This document shows, in pieces, positions 7,650 to 16,863 of a DNA stretch of 64,000 nucleotides; the stretch's first letter is position 1; each line of letters begins with the position of its first letter. The translations under genes were made by a program, and so were the position numbers. A model generated the notes under the pieces. It saw nothing but the letters and a program-made list of their open reading frames with translations. It was not told the DNA's origin and did not search any database. The DNA comes from Geodermatophilaceae bacterium NBWT11 (lineage in GTDB: Bacteria; Actinomycetota; Actinomycetes; Mycobacteriales; Geodermatophilaceae), in the NCBI GenBank assembly GCA_014218215.1, contig CP043652.1, positions 496,001-560,000 of the forward strand, in the 5' to 3' direction.

Positions 7650-7967
7650 GTGACCCACCGCCTCGTCGTGACCTACGGCCAGCCCACCGACCCCGCCGCC
7701 TTCGACGCGCACTACCGCGACGTGCACGCCGGACTGGCCCAGGCCATCCCGGGCCTGCAGCGCTTCACCATCGGGCACGCCGAGACCATGGACGGCACCC
7801 CGTCGCCGGCCTACCTGGTCGCCGAGCTGGACTTCGAGTCCGCCGAGGCGATGGCCGCCGGGATGTCCTCGGAGGCCGGCACCGCCGCGGGGGCCGACGT
7901 CGGGACCTTCGCCACCGGCGGGGCGACGATGGTGCACTTCGACGTGCAGGACCGCACCGGCTCCTGA
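7650..7967 (+). CDS. EthD-family protein
   Basis: 105 residues forming one ferredoxin-like alpha/beta barrel domain. The N-terminus LVVTYGQPTDPAAFDAHYRDVH and the later pattern match EthD/dimeric alpha-beta barrel proteins. Members are associated with degradation of fuel ethers (EthD itself) and with polyketide or small-molecule turnover; most have no defined reaction. The GTG at 7650 is chosen because GGAGG lies 6 bases upstream and the family begins at this point. It is divergent from the ThDP enzyme gene, with a 98-base promoter interval. Confidence 0.75.
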   Translation: MTHRLVVTYGQPTDPAAFDAHYRDVHAGLAQAIPGLQRFTIGHAETMDGTPSPAYLVAELDFESAEAMAAGMSSEAGTAAGADVGTFATGGATMVHFDVQDRTGS

Positions 7968-7975
7968 CCTGCGGG

Positions 7976-8003
7976 CGGCGGCGGGCAGTGGTCCTGCCGC
8001 CGC
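7976..8003. terminator. GC-rich hairpin after the EthD gene
   Basis: GCGGCGGGCAG and CTGCCGCCGC flank a 5-base loop (TGGTC), with one bulged G. It is placed between the EthD-like gene and the channel gene. Confidence 0.45.
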
Positions 8004-8059
8004 TCCGGTCGGCGCACGGGGCCGCGGGCGCGCACACTCGGGCGACCCCGAGGAGCCCC

Positions 8060-8875
8060 ATGAGCGACACCCGTACGGAGCTCGGCGACGGGGACGCACC
8101 CGTCGAGGACGAGGTCGGCGAGGCCTTCGAGCGGATCGTCAGCGAGGGCGCCCAGCGCCTGCACCGCAGCTGGCGCGAGGTGCTCACCACCGGCCTGGCC
8201 GGCGGCCTGGAGGTCGGGGTCGGCGTGCTGGCCTACCTGGCCGTGCTGGCCGAGACCGACAGCCACCTGCTGGCCGGCATCGCCTTCGGCATCGGCTTCA
8301 TCGCGCTCCTGCTGGCCCGCAGCGAGCTGTTCACCGAGGGCTTCCTGGTCCCGGTCACCGCCGTGGTCGCCAAGCGGGCCAGCGTGCGCCAGCTGCTGCT
8401 GTTCTGGGGCGGCACGTTCGCGGCCAACCTGGTGGGCGGCTGGATCATCGCCTGGCTGGTGGTGCAGGCGCTGCCCGACCTGCGGGCCACCGCGATCGAG
8501 TCCGCGGTGCACTTCGTGGACGCCCCGCTGACCCTGCAGTCGGTGTGCCTGGGCGTCCTGGCCGGCAGCGTGCTGACGCTCATGACCCGGATGCAGCACG
8601 GCACCGACTCCGACGGCGCCAAGATCGTCGCCGCCGTCGCCGGGGCGTTCCTGCTGGCCGGGCTGCAGCTGTTCCACTCGGTGCTGGACTCGCTGCTGGT
8701 CTTCGCCGCCCTGCACGCCGGGGCACCGTTCGGCTACGCCGATTGGCTGGCCTGGCTCTGGTACACCGTGCTGGCCAACATGGCCGGCGGCCTGCTGGTG
8801 GTCACCCTGCTCCGGCTGGTGCGCAGCAAGGACCTCATCGTCGACGAGCGCGCCGAGGTCGACGCCGGGCGGTGA
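8060..8875 (+). CDS. Formate/nitrite transporter family channel
   Basis: 271 residues. A charged cytoplasmic N-terminus of about 45 residues is followed by six hydrophobic segments. The segment LARSELFTEGF after the second helix, and the half-helix breaks later, are typical of FNT pentameric channels. These pass formate, nitrite, hydrosulfide or related small anions; the closest layout is that of YfdC-like members, whose substrate is undefined. The ATG at 8060 follows an AGGAG at 8051-8055. No formate dehydrogenase or nitrite reductase gene is near, so the substrate cannot be told from context. Confidence 0.85.
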   Translation: MSDTRTELGDGDAPVEDEVGEAFERIVSEGAQRLHRSWREVLTTGLAGGLEVGVGVLAYLAVLAETDSHLLAGIAFGIGFIALLLARSELFTEGFLVPVTAVVAKRASVRQLLLFWGGTFAANLVGGWIIAWLVVQALPDLRATAIESAVHFVDAPLTLQSVCLGVLAGSVLTLMTRMQHGTDSDGAKIVAAVAGAFLLAGLQLFHSVLDSLLVFAALHAGAPFGYADWLAWLWYTVLANMAGGLLVVTLLRLVRSKDLIVDERAEVDAGR

Positions 8876-8885
8876 TGATGGGCCG

Positions 8886-9584
8886 GTGGCCCAGCCGTTC
8901 GTCCTGCCCAGCGCCGGGCCCCATCCGCTCCCGGCCGACGTCGCCCTCGCCGCCGTCCGCGGGTACCAGCAGGGGCTGCGCCCGCTGCGCTTCCGCCCGC
9001 CCGGTGACCGCGGTGGGCGGTGGGTGGAGGTACCGGCGTTCGGCTGGGCCCGCTGCGACCTGCTGCCCACCGGCACCGACGACGCCGACCTGCTCGCCGC
9101 GGAGGGTCTGCACGGCCGGCTCGACCCGGCCGGCTGGGCCGCCGCCGCGGACGCGCTCACCCGCCTGCGCCCGGTCGTCGACGCCGCCGTCGACCGGGCC
9201 GCCGGACGGGCGTTCGGGGACCTCCCGGACGACGAGGTGTCGGTGCTGGGGGAACCCGGCACGGTCGGCGCCGCCCTCCGCGCGGTCCAGCAGGAGCCGC
9301 TCTTCCCCCACGTGAGCGCCGCACTGCACCACCGGCACCCCGACCTGGTGCCGCACGTCGACCGGGTCACCCGGCTGCAGCTGCTGCCGCACCTCGAGGA
9401 GGGCGACAGCGACCTGCACGCCGTCGTCCACCGGGAGCTGCGCGTCAACGCGGGTCCCTTCGCCGACCTCGCCGCCGCGACCGGGGCGACCCCGCTGCGG
9501 CTGCACGACGTGCTGGTCTGGCTGTCGGGCTCCCTGCGGCTGACCCACGCCGTCGCGCTCGGCCGACGAGGGGCACAGTGGTGA
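8886..9584 (+). CDS. Hypothetical protein
   Basis: 232 residues starting at a GTG, 10 bases after the channel gene. I do not recognise the family. It is soluble, with no signal peptide or membrane segment, rich in Asp, His and Leu, with conserved-looking stretches VPAFGWARCDLLP and LPHLEEGDSDLHAVVHREL. Its stop overlaps a possible GTG start of the downstream dehydrogenase gene (GTGA), which suggests co-translation with it. Codon use is the same as in the neighbours. Confidence 0.7.
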   Translation: MAQPFVLPSAGPHPLPADVALAAVRGYQQGLRPLRFRPPGDRGGRWVEVPAFGWARCDLLPTGTDDADLLAAEGLHGRLDPAGWAAAADALTRLRPVVDAAVDRAAGRAFGDLPDDEVSVLGEPGTVGAALRAVQQEPLFPHVSAALHHRHPDLVPHVDRVTRLQLLPHLEEGDSDLHAVVHRELRVNAGPFADLAAATGATPLRLHDVLVWLSGSLRLTHAVALGRRGAQW

Positions 9585-9586
9585 CC

Positions 9587-10546
9587 ATGCCCCTGATCAC
9601 CACCCGCTTCACCGCCACCAGCACCGCCGACGACGTCGTCGAGGGCCTGGACCTCACCGGCACCCGTGTCGTCGTCACCGGCGGGGCGTCGGGCATCGGC
9701 CTGGAGACCGTCCGCTCGCTGGCCAAGGCCGGCGCCGAGGTCACCCTCGCCGTCCGCGACACCGAGGCCGGCGGCCGCGCCGCCCAGGACGTCGTGGGGA
9801 CGACGGGCAACACCACGCTGCGCGTCGCCCGCCTCGACCTGGTCGACCTGGACTCCGTCGCGGCCTTCGTCGCCGACTGGGACGGCCCGCTCGACCTGCT
9901 GATCAACAACGCCGGCGTGATGGCGCTCCCCCAGCTGACGCTGACCGACCGCGCCTGGGAGACCCAGTTCGCGACCAACCACCTCGGGCACTTCGCGCTC
10001 ACCGTGGGCCTGCACGACGCGCTCGCCGCCGCCCCGGACGGCGCCCGGATCGTGTCGGTGTCCAGCACCGGACACCTGCGCTCCCCCGTCGTCTTCGACG
10101 ACCTGCACTTCGCCGAGCGCGAGTACGACCCGTGGTCGGCGTACGGGCAGTCCAAGACCGCGAACGTGCTGCTGGCCGTCGAGGCCACCCGCCGCTGGGC
10201 CGACGACGGCATCGTGGCCAACGCGCTGATGCCCGGCGGGATCATGACCAACCTGCAGCGGCACGTCTCCCAGGACGTCCTGGACGGGTGGGAGAAGGCC
10301 CAGCGCGAGGGCACGGTGACCTTCAAGACCCCGCAGCAGGGCGCGTCCACCACCCTGGTCGCCGCACTCGCCCCGGAGTTCGCCACCGGCGGGCACTACC
10401 TGGAGGACGGCAACGAGTCCCCCACGGTGGCCGACGACGCCGAGGCCCGCAGCGGGGTGCGGGAGTACGCGCTGGACCCGGCGAACGCCGAGCGCCTCTG
10501 GGAGGTCAGCACCGAGCTGGTGCAGGAGCGTCCCGCCGACGAGTGA
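9587..10546 (+). CDS. Short-chain dehydrogenase/reductase (retinol-dehydrogenase-like)
   Basis: 319 residues from the ATG. Motifs: NAD(P)-binding TGGASGIG, structural LLINNAGVM, and catalytic YGQSK preceded by VSSTG (Ser-Tyr-Lys triad). The long C-terminal part after the YxxxK helix (HLEDGNESP-like region) matches the RDH/WWOX-like SDRs of actinobacteria. The substrate is unknown. A GTG at 9581, which overlaps the upstream stop as GTGA, is an equally possible start and would add two residues. Confidence 0.87.
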   Translation: MPLITTRFTATSTADDVVEGLDLTGTRVVVTGGASGIGLETVRSLAKAGAEVTLAVRDTEAGGRAAQDVVGTTGNTTLRVARLDLVDLDSVAAFVADWDGPLDLLINNAGVMALPQLTLTDRAWETQFATNHLGHFALTVGLHDALAAAPDGARIVSVSSTGHLRSPVVFDDLHFAEREYDPWSAYGQSKTANVLLAVEATRRWADDGIVANALMPGGIMTNLQRHVSQDVLDGWEKAQREGTVTFKTPQQGASTTLVAALAPEFATGGHYLEDGNESPTVADDAEARSGVREYALDPANAERLWEVSTELVQERPADE

Positions 10547-10557
10547 TCCGCGGCGTT

Positions 10558-10584
10558 CGGGCTGCGCACCCACTGCGCAGCCCG
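10558..10584. terminator. Perfect 11-bp hairpin between SDR and quinone reductase genes
   Basis: CGGGCTGCGCA-CCCAC-TGCGCAGCCCG is a perfect stem with a 5-base loop. It begins 11 bases after the SDR stop and ends 12 bases before the next GTG start, so it is either a terminator or a leader hairpin of the downstream gene. Confidence 0.65.
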
Positions 10585-10596
10585 CACGCTCGTCGG

Positions 10597-11628
10597 GTGA
10601 GCAACGAGAACGGTTACGTCGAGCCCGGCAAGTCCTTCGAGCGGGACACCAACTACATCGAGGACCGGATCCTGGCCGACGGGTCCCAGGGCTGGCCGGT
10701 CGAGGCCGACCGCTACCGCCTCGTCGTCGCCCGGGCGTGCCCCTGGGCCAACCGCGCCACCATCGTGCGGCGGCTGCTCGGTCTGGAGTCCGCCTTCTCG
10801 ATGGGCATCACCGGGCCCACCCACGACAAGAACAGCTGGACCTTCGACCTCGACCCCGGCGGCCGCGACCCGGTGCTGGGCTACGAGCGGCTCCAGGAGG
10901 CGTTCTTCGCCCGCGACCCGGAGTACCCGCGCGGCATCACCGTGCCGGCGATGGTCGACCTGCCGACCAAGGCCGTGGTCACCAACGACTTCGCCCAGAT
11001 GACGCTGGACTTCTCCACCGAGTGGACCGCGTTCCACCGCGACGGCGCGCCCGACCTCTACCCCGAGCACCTGCGGGACGAGATGGACGACGTCATGAAG
11101 CGGGTCTTCACCGAGATCAACAACGGCGTCTACCGCTGCGGGTTCGCCGGCTCCCAGGAGTCCTACGCCAGCGCCTACGACCGGCTGTTCACCGCCCTGG
11201 ACTGGGTGAGCGAGCGGCTGGAGACCCGTCGCTACCTGATGGGCGACACGATCACCGAGGCCGACGTCCGGCTGTTCACCACGCTGGCCCGCTTCGACGC
11301 CGTCTACCACGGGCACTTCAAGTGCAACCGGCAGAAGCTGGCCGAGATGCCGGTGCTGTGGGGCTACGCCCGGGACCTGTTCCAGACCCCCGGGTTCGGC
11401 GACACCACCGACTTCCCGCAGATCAAGCGGCACTACTACGTCGTGCACGCCGACATCAACCCCACGCAGATCGTGCCGGTCGGCCCGGACACCTCGAACT
11501 GGCTCACCGCGCACGGCCGCGAGGAGCTCGGCGGCTCCCCGTTCGGCGACGGCACCCCGCCCGGCCCGGTCGCCGCCGGCGAGGAGGTCCCGGCGTCCGA
11601 GGGCGCTGGAGGCTCGACCTCGTACTGA
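10597..11628 (+). CDS. Glutathionyl-hydroquinone reductase-type GST (Xi class)
   Basis: 343 residues. The N-terminal thioredoxin-like domain holds ARACPWANR with the nucleophilic C48, the hallmark of Xi-class enzymes (YqjG, PcpF, ECM4). The C-terminal all-helical domain contains YLMGDTITEADVRLF and YHGHFKCN. The enzyme removes a thiol adduct from hydroquinones, returning the quinol. Actinobacteria of this kind make mycothiol rather than glutathione, so the physiological adduct is probably mycothionyl; this is inference. The last about 30 residues are Pro/Gly/Ala-rich and probably disordered. The GTG at 10597 is used. Confidence 0.85.
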   Translation: MSNENGYVEPGKSFERDTNYIEDRILADGSQGWPVEADRYRLVVARACPWANRATIVRRLLGLESAFSMGITGPTHDKNSWTFDLDPGGRDPVLGYERLQEAFFARDPEYPRGITVPAMVDLPTKAVVTNDFAQMTLDFSTEWTAFHRDGAPDLYPEHLRDEMDDVMKRVFTEINNGVYRCGFAGSQESYASAYDRLFTALDWVSERLETRRYLMGDTITEADVRLFTTLARFDAVYHGHFKCNRQKLAEMPVLWGYARDLFQTPGFGDTTDFPQIKRHYYVVHADINPTQIVPVGPDTSNWLTAHGREELGGSPFGDGTPPGPVAAGEEVPASEGAGGSTSY

Positions 11629-11637
11629 GCCACCCGA

Positions 11638-11668
11638 CGCTCTGACCCTCCAGAGCGGGGTCAGAGCG
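11638..11668. terminator. Bidirectional terminator hairpin
   Basis: CGCTCTGACCC and GGGTCAGAGCG, an 11-bp perfect inverted repeat with a 9-base loop, sits between the convergent quinone reductase (ends 11628) and LAxTG protein (ends 11681) genes. Confidence 0.75.
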
Positions 11669-11680
11669 CCGGGGCGGGGC

Positions 11681-14094
11681 TCAGGCCCGGCTGCGCCGAC
11701 CGGCGGCGACGGCTCCACCACCGGCGAGCAGCAGCAGCGCCGCGACGGCGCCCAGGCCGCCGACGGAGGCACCCGTGTCGGCCAGCTGCGGCGGGGCCGC
11801 GGGACCGCCGGCGACCGGGCCGGGTGCGGGCGAGGACGTGGGTGTGGGCGCCGGAGCAGGGGCCGCGGACGGGAAGACCTCGGCCGCCGCACCCAGCCGC
11901 AGGAACACCGTCTCCCCGGTCGCGTCGGACACCCCGTCGTTGTCGGTGACGGCGTACAGCTGCCCGTCCCCGCCGATCGCCAGGCCCTCGACCTTCTCCT
12001 GCACCCACCCGTTGCCCGCGGCCAGCAGCGGCAGCAGGTCCACCGCCAGCGTCTTGGGCGCGATCGGCAGCGGGGCACCGGTCGCCGCGGGGGTCACGCC
12101 GGCCAGCTCCACGGTGTAGACCCGCTTGACCGCGGCGAACACTCCGGGCCGGTCGTCCCGCTCGACCACCGCCAGGGTGTCGGCGTCCACCGCGACCACC
12201 TCGGAGACGCCCTCGGCGGAGCCCGCCGGCGGGGTCTCCTGCCGGTACCCGACCCAGCTCCAGGTGCCGGTCGCGGTGTCGTAGCGGCCCAGCCGGCTGA
12301 CACCCTCCGGGTCGCCGGTCGCCGTCGTCTGCAGCGCGACCCACAGCACCTCCGGTCCGCCGCCGGGCACGACCGTCACGCCCTCGAGGCCCCGGTTGCC
12401 CAGCTGCACCTCGGCCGGCAGGGCCACCCGCTCGGCGACGACGCCCGCGGCGTCGAGCCGGACCAGCTCGTTGGGCAGCTCGTCGTCGGCGTTGCCCTCG
12501 CTGACCACCCACCAGCCACCGTCGGCCCGGGCGGCGATGCCCTCCAGGTCCAGCGGGGTGTCGGAGGTGACCGGGAGGGAGGCCCGGACCGTCGCCGGGG
12601 TGGTCGTGGTGTCGATGGTGGTGATCGTGGCCGGGGCGTAGGCGGAGTCGCTGACCCCGTTCAGCAGGCCGGGCGAGCCGGGCACCGCGGTCAGCCCGGA
12701 CAGCGCGCCCCAGGCGACCGGCGGGTCACCGGGCAGCGAGGCGATCGTCGGGAACGACGCGGGCCCCGCGCCCAGGGAGTACAGCTGCACCGAGGCCCGG
12801 ACGTCGTCCTCGGGCACGTCGGTCTCGCTGGAGACGACGAACAGCCCGCGCGCGGGGATCGGCAGCAGCCCCTCGGGGCCGTTGGTGGTCGGCAGGGTCT
12901 GCCGGTACGCGGGCTCGGTCGGGTCGCTCATGTCGTACACCGCGACGAAGTTGCCGCGCTCGCTGCCGACGAAGGCGTACGGGACGCCGCCGTAGGTGCC
13001 GAAGGACAGCCCCTCGGGCTCGACGCCCTTGGCGTCCGACCGGCTGTCCGGGTAGAGGCCGAGCTGGATCGCCAGCCGGTCGAGCTCGTTGCCCGAGTCG
13101 TGCACGACGTCCCCGGTCGCCGTGTCGAACACCGTCCAACCGCGTGTGCCGCCGACCAGGTCGCCCTCGTTGGCGGTGGCGAGCAGCCCGTCGCCGACCC
13201 AGGCGATCGCGTCGGGCTCGCGGGGGGCGTCGACCACGGTGCCGGTGGGGTCGATCGAGTCGTCGTCCTTGGTGTCCACGCCGGTGACGGTGACGGTGCC
13301 GGCGTCGAAGGCCCGTACGGTGCTCGCCGCCAGGTCGGTGGCCGGAGTGATGACGGCGAGGGCGTTGTTCTCCTGCAGGCTCAGGGCCAGCGTGCCGTCG
13401 GGGGCGAACGCGACGTACTCCGGCTCGGGGTCCGTCGCGCCGTAGGCCCCGATGTCGGTCAACGCGTCCACCAGGTCCACCGTCGCCGGCGTCCAGCCGG
13501 CCACCGGGCCGGTGACGTCGAGCAGGGTCAGCGTGCCGGCGGGGAGCTGCGGCAGCTCACCGTCGGCGACGTCCTCGTCGCGCTGGTTCTCCATCGCGAT
13601 GGCGACCAGACCGCCGTCGGCGCGCAGCGCGATCGAGTCCGGCTGCCCGCCGAGGTCGATCTCCCGGACGACGGTGCGCGTGGCCGCGTCGAGCACCACG
13701 AGCCGGCCGGAGGGGGTGGCGAACGCACCGTCGGTGTCGTCCACGCAGACCAGCACCAGGCCACCGCGGTACACCACCGAGGTGGGCTCGCCGCCGACGT
13801 CGACCACGCCCCGGCCGACCGGGGCCGACGGGTCGCTGACGTCGAGGAACCCGACGAAGCCGTTGGCCGCGTCGGTGTAGGCCACCGTCCGCCCGTCCGG
13901 GCTGGCCGCGGAGATCTCGGCGACCGCCTCGGCGTCCGGTCCGAGGCCGGAGTTCTGGAAGACCGGGTAGGTGGCCGTGCGGGTGAACAGGTCACCGGGG
14001 CGGCGCCGGCCGACGGCGCGGTGAGCGCGGCCGTGCACGCGGCCAGGGCGGTGAGGGTGAGGAGGGCGCCGCAGCGGCGGCGGGGGGAGGTCAC
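11681..14094 (-). pseudogene. LAxTG-anchored secreted protein with phytase-like esterase domain, frameshifted
   Basis: A GTG at 14094 opens a signal peptide (MTSPRRRCGALLTLTALAAC, then TAALTAPSAGAA). After about 33 residues the frame changes, and the mature sequence DLFTRTATYPVFQNSG continues in another frame to 11681. The total is one base short of a multiple of three, and a run of four G (13997-14000) lies at the junction, so one missing base would repair it to 804 residues. The mature part has a beta-propeller-like N-terminal half (DPSAPVGRGVVDVGG, SLQENNALAVI) and a phytase-like esterase half (DLEGIAARADGGWWVVSEGN, NRGLEGVTVVPGG). A Pro/Ala linker and a C-terminal sorting signal follow: LADTG, hydrophobic helix, RRSRA. 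This suits a class E sortase. The LAAC in the signal could alternatively be a lipobox. Confidence 0.8.
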
Positions 14095-14177
14095 GCCGGG
14101 CGACGCTGTCAGCGGGAGGTGACCCGGCGGTGGCCGACAGGTGGCCGGGAGTCAGCGGCTGTGCGTCCGCTGAGGGG

Positions 14178-14627
14178 TCAGTCGCTCCCACCGCCGCCCC
14201 CGCCGCCGTCCGAGCCGCCACCGCCACCGTCGGACCCGCTGCTGCTCCCGCCGTCCGAGGCGAAGGACCCGCCGCTGCTGAAGTCGTGGCCGCCGTGCCC
14301 GCTCGACCCGCCGTCGTGCCGGCCGTCCGCACCGCCGTCCCCGCCCCACACCCCGCCGACGTAGCCGTAGGACACCGACGTGTCGCCGTAGTACAGCCCC
14401 TGGTCCCGTCGTCCCGTGCGCCGCCGGCGGCCACCCGCCGAGCGCTTCCCGGCCCCGGCTGACGTGCGCACGAGCAGCACCGCGGCCAGCAGCGTGATGG
14501 CGAGGAAGACCGCGGCCAGCGCCCCCGACCCGGTGCTCCCGTCGACGAACAGGCTGATCGTGACCACGGCCATCAGGGCCGCCACCACGAACAGGACGAC
14601 GGCGACGACGATCCCCAGCACGCGCAT
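14178..14627 (-). CDS. Small membrane protein with Gly/Ser/Asp-rich tail
   Basis: 149 residues from the ATG at 14627. Two adjacent transmembrane helices (about residues 3-25 and 34-52) are followed by a basic stretch (GRRRRTGRR) and a low-complexity tail of Gly, Ser, Asp and His (SSGHGGHDFSSGGSF, then poly-Gly/Ser/Asp to the end). I recognise no family; such tails occur in TPM-domain and similar envelope proteins. It starts 23 bases after the IclR gene in the same direction and may be its operon partner. The 83 bases to the next gene hold nothing evident. Confidence 0.7.
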   Translation of the reverse strand: MRVLGIVVAVVLFVVAALMAVVTISLFVDGSTGSGALAAVFLAITLLAAVLLVRTSAGAGKRSAGGRRRRTGRRDQGLYYGDTSVSYGYVGGVWGGDGGADGRHDGGSSGHGGHDFSSGGSFASDGGSSSGSDGGGGGSDGGGGGGGSD

Positions 14628-14650
14628 GCCCGCACCCTGCCGGGTACGGC

Positions 14651-15400
14651 TCAGTCCAGCAACGGCGCGAGCACCGCCGCACACTCCCGGGTGGCGTCCA
14701 GGTACTCCACCGGGACCACCCCGCGCGTCGAGGTGACCGCGACGGCGGCGACCAGCAGTCCCCCAGCCCCCCGCACCGGCACGGCCAGGCAGCCCACCCC
14801 GGCGTGCAGCTGACCGACCTGACCGGCGAAGCCGTGCGCCCGCACCTGCGCCAGGCAGGCCTCGACGTCGGCCGGCCGGGTGGGGGTGGCGTCGGTCAGC
14901 GCCTCCAGCCGCCCCGGGTGGTGCACGGCCTCGCGCCAGTCGTCGGCCTCGGCGAGCACGAGGTGGCCCACCGCGCTGGCGTGCAGGTGCCCCTCCACCA
15001 GGGCCGGGGAGGCCAACGGCAGGTCGGGGTCGACGTCGGCGCAGCGCACCGTGGGCCCGGCGACCAGCACCAGGTGCACCCCCGCACGCACCCGGCCGCG
15101 GAGGTCGGCCACCGCCCGGCGGGCCGCGGTCGGCACCCGGGCCGGCGCGATCACCCCGGCCAGGCCGGCGACCTTGGCGCCGAGGGCGAAGCCGTGCAGG
15201 TCGGGCAGGCGGACCAGGTACTCCTCCCCCACCAGCAGGTTCAGCAGCCGGTACGTGGTGGCCGGGGGCAGCCCGAGGCCCTCGGCCACCTCCTTGGCGG
15301 TCACCCCCGCGCCGGCCCGGGCCACCTCCTCCAGCACCGCCAGCGCCGAACGCACCGCCTGCGGTTGCCGCCCGGTGACCCCGCGGTCGACCGCGGTCAC
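14651..15400 (-). CDS. IclR-family transcriptional regulator
   Basis: 249 residues. The N-terminal winged helix (about 15-75) contains QAVRSALAVLEEVARAGAGV, TAKEVAEGLGLPPATTYRLL and LVGEEYLVR, the classic IclR pattern. The C-terminal effector domain ends in an ALVEGHLHASAVGHLVLAE-type segment. It starts at a GTG that overlaps the stop of the upstream permease gene (GTGA), so it is translationally coupled to a transporter and probably senses that transporter's substrate. The divergent region 16864-17102 is its most likely operator site. Confidence 0.88.
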   Translation of the reverse strand: MTAVDRGVTGRQPQAVRSALAVLEEVARAGAGVTAKEVAEGLGLPPATTYRLLNLLVGEEYLVRLPDLHGFALGAKVAGLAGVIAPARVPTAARRAVADLRGRVRAGVHLVLVAGPTVRCADVDPDLPLASPALVEGHLHASAVGHLVLAEADDWREAVHHPGRLEALTDATPTRPADVEACLAQVRAHGFAGQVGQLHAGVGCLAVPVRGAGGLLVAAVAVTSTRGVVPVEYLDATRECAAVLAPLLD

Positions 15401-16863
15401 CGGCGCACCCCCTGCCCGGGCAGGAGGGAGGACGCGGTGGCCTGGTCGTAGACGCCGACCCGGGCCAGCCGCCCCGGTGCCCGCACGCGCAGCACCGCCC
15501 AGAGCAGTGGCCCCGGGAGCCAGGCCAGCACGAACACCAGCACCGTCAGCCCGCCACCGGACCACGACGCCCCCGCCACCGCGAGCACCAGCACCCCGGT
15601 GGACAACGCCGTGGCCGTGGCGGCCCCCACCAGGACCGGGCGGGTGAGCTCGCCGATCCGGCGCAGGAACAGCGGCACCGCTGCGGCGGCGAGGGCGTAG
15701 GCCACCACGTACCCCAGCGCGCTGACCGTCAGGGAGGCGGCCAGCACGTCCCGCGGCCGCGCCCCGCTCGCCAGGGCCACCGCCGGCACCCCGACCAGCA
15801 CCGGCAGCACCACGGCCAGGGCGACCGCGGGGGTGTCGAACCGCCGGTGGGTGCGGCCCAGCGGGGCGGGCAGCACGCCCTCGCGCGACATGGAGAACAG
15901 CACCCGGCTCAGCGCGTTGGTCGACCCGGTGACGCAGGCGAAGAAGGACGCGGCGATGCCGGCGTCCAGCAGCCGGGACAACGCGCCCAGACCCTCGGCG
16001 TCGGCCAGCTGGGCGACCGGGACGTCGCTGGTCAGCACCTCCACCGGCGCCGCCCGCAGCAGCACCACCTGGGCGGCCCCCGCGGCCAGGAACAGGACCC
16101 CGGCGGCGACCGGGGTCCACAGCACCGCCCGGGGGACGGCGACCAGCGGCCGGCGGGCCTCCACGCCCAGCGTCGCCGCGCTCTCGAACCCCATGAACGC
16201 CGCCACCGCCAGGACCACCCCGGTGGCGACCCCTCCGGGGCTGACCGGTCCGTCGACCACGGCGGCACCGGTGCCGGTGCCGCCGGGCCCCGACAAGTGC
16301 GCCACGAGCAGCACGCCGAGGACGACGACGACGACCGCGATCGACACCACCTCGATCGCCAGCGCGACCCGGGCCGAGAGCTGGATCCCGCGGACCGTGG
16401 TGAGGGTGGCCAGCGCACCGATCGCCACCGCGAGCAGCGCCAGCACCCACCCGGCCGGCCGGAGCCCGGTGAAGGACGTCAGGTAGGCCACCGACCCGAC
16501 CAGGGCCGACATCGCGACCGCGGCGTACCCGACCACCAGCCCCCACCCGCCCAGCAGCGCCCCGGCCGGGCCGAGCCCCTTGGCGGTGTAGCTGTAGACC
16601 CCGCCGACCGCGGCCATCCGGCGCGCGACGTGGGTGAGGCACCAGCCCACGAGCACCACCAGGGCGGTGCCGGCCAGCAGCACCGGCAGCGTGGCCGCCC
16701 CGGCCTGCACCATGACGATCGAGGGCACCGCGACGACCGCCGCCGAGGGGGCGAGAGCGCTCACCGACTGGGCGAGCACCTCGACGAAGCTCAGCCCGCG
16801 GCGGCGCAGACCCGCTACGGGTGACCGGTCGGGCAGTCCGTCGAGCGTGGCACGCTGGGACAC
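15397..16863 (-). CDS. APC-family amino acid/amine permease
   Basis: 488 residues with about 12 hydrophobic segments. The N-terminal half shows the APC pattern (SFVEVLAQSVSALAPSAAVV, then GGVYSYTAKGLGPAGALLGGW) and the segment AAFMGFESAATLGVEARRP of helix 6. It probably exchanges or imports an amino acid or amine across the inner membrane. The GTG start at 16863 follows GAGGAGG at ideal spacing. It is co-transcribed with the IclR gene and divergent from a second APC permease that precedes a copper amine oxidase. Confidence 0.88.
   Translation of the reverse strand: MSQRATLDGLPDRSPVAGLRRRGLSFVEVLAQSVSALAPSAAVVAVPSIVMVQAGAATLPVLLAGTALVVLVGWCLTHVARRMAAVGGVYSYTAKGLGPAGALLGGWGLVVGYAAVAMSALVGSVAYLTSFTGLRPAGWVLALLAVAIGALATLTTVRGIQLSARVALAIEVVSIAVVVVVLGVLLVAHLSGPGGTGTGAAVVDGPVSPGGVATGVVLAVAAFMGFESAATLGVEARRPLVAVPRAVLWTPVAAGVLFLAAGAAQVVLLRAAPVEVLTSDVPVAQLADAEGLGALSRLLDAGIAASFFACVTGSTNALSRVLFSMSREGVLPAPLGRTHRRFDTPAVALAVVLPVLVGVPAVALASGARPRDVLAASLTVSALGYVVAYALAAAAVPLFLRRIGELTRPVLVGAATATALSTGVLVLAVAGASWSGGGLTVLVFVLAWLPGPLLWAVLRVRAPGRLARVGVYDQATASSLLPGQGVRR

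Noticed and set aside
7811-10573. Minus-strand open frame of about 920 codons opposite the channel, unknown protein and SDR genes
   Set aside because: It is the antisense of well-recognised genes, has low-complexity Gly/Arg/Gln composition, and contains no known domain. Long antisense frames are expected at this GC content.
11681-14434. Continuous 917-codon frame as the full surface protein
   Set aside because: The first about 150 codons are out-of-frame Arg/Gly-rich sequence overlapping the small membrane-protein gene, whereas a proper signal peptide is in another frame from 14094.
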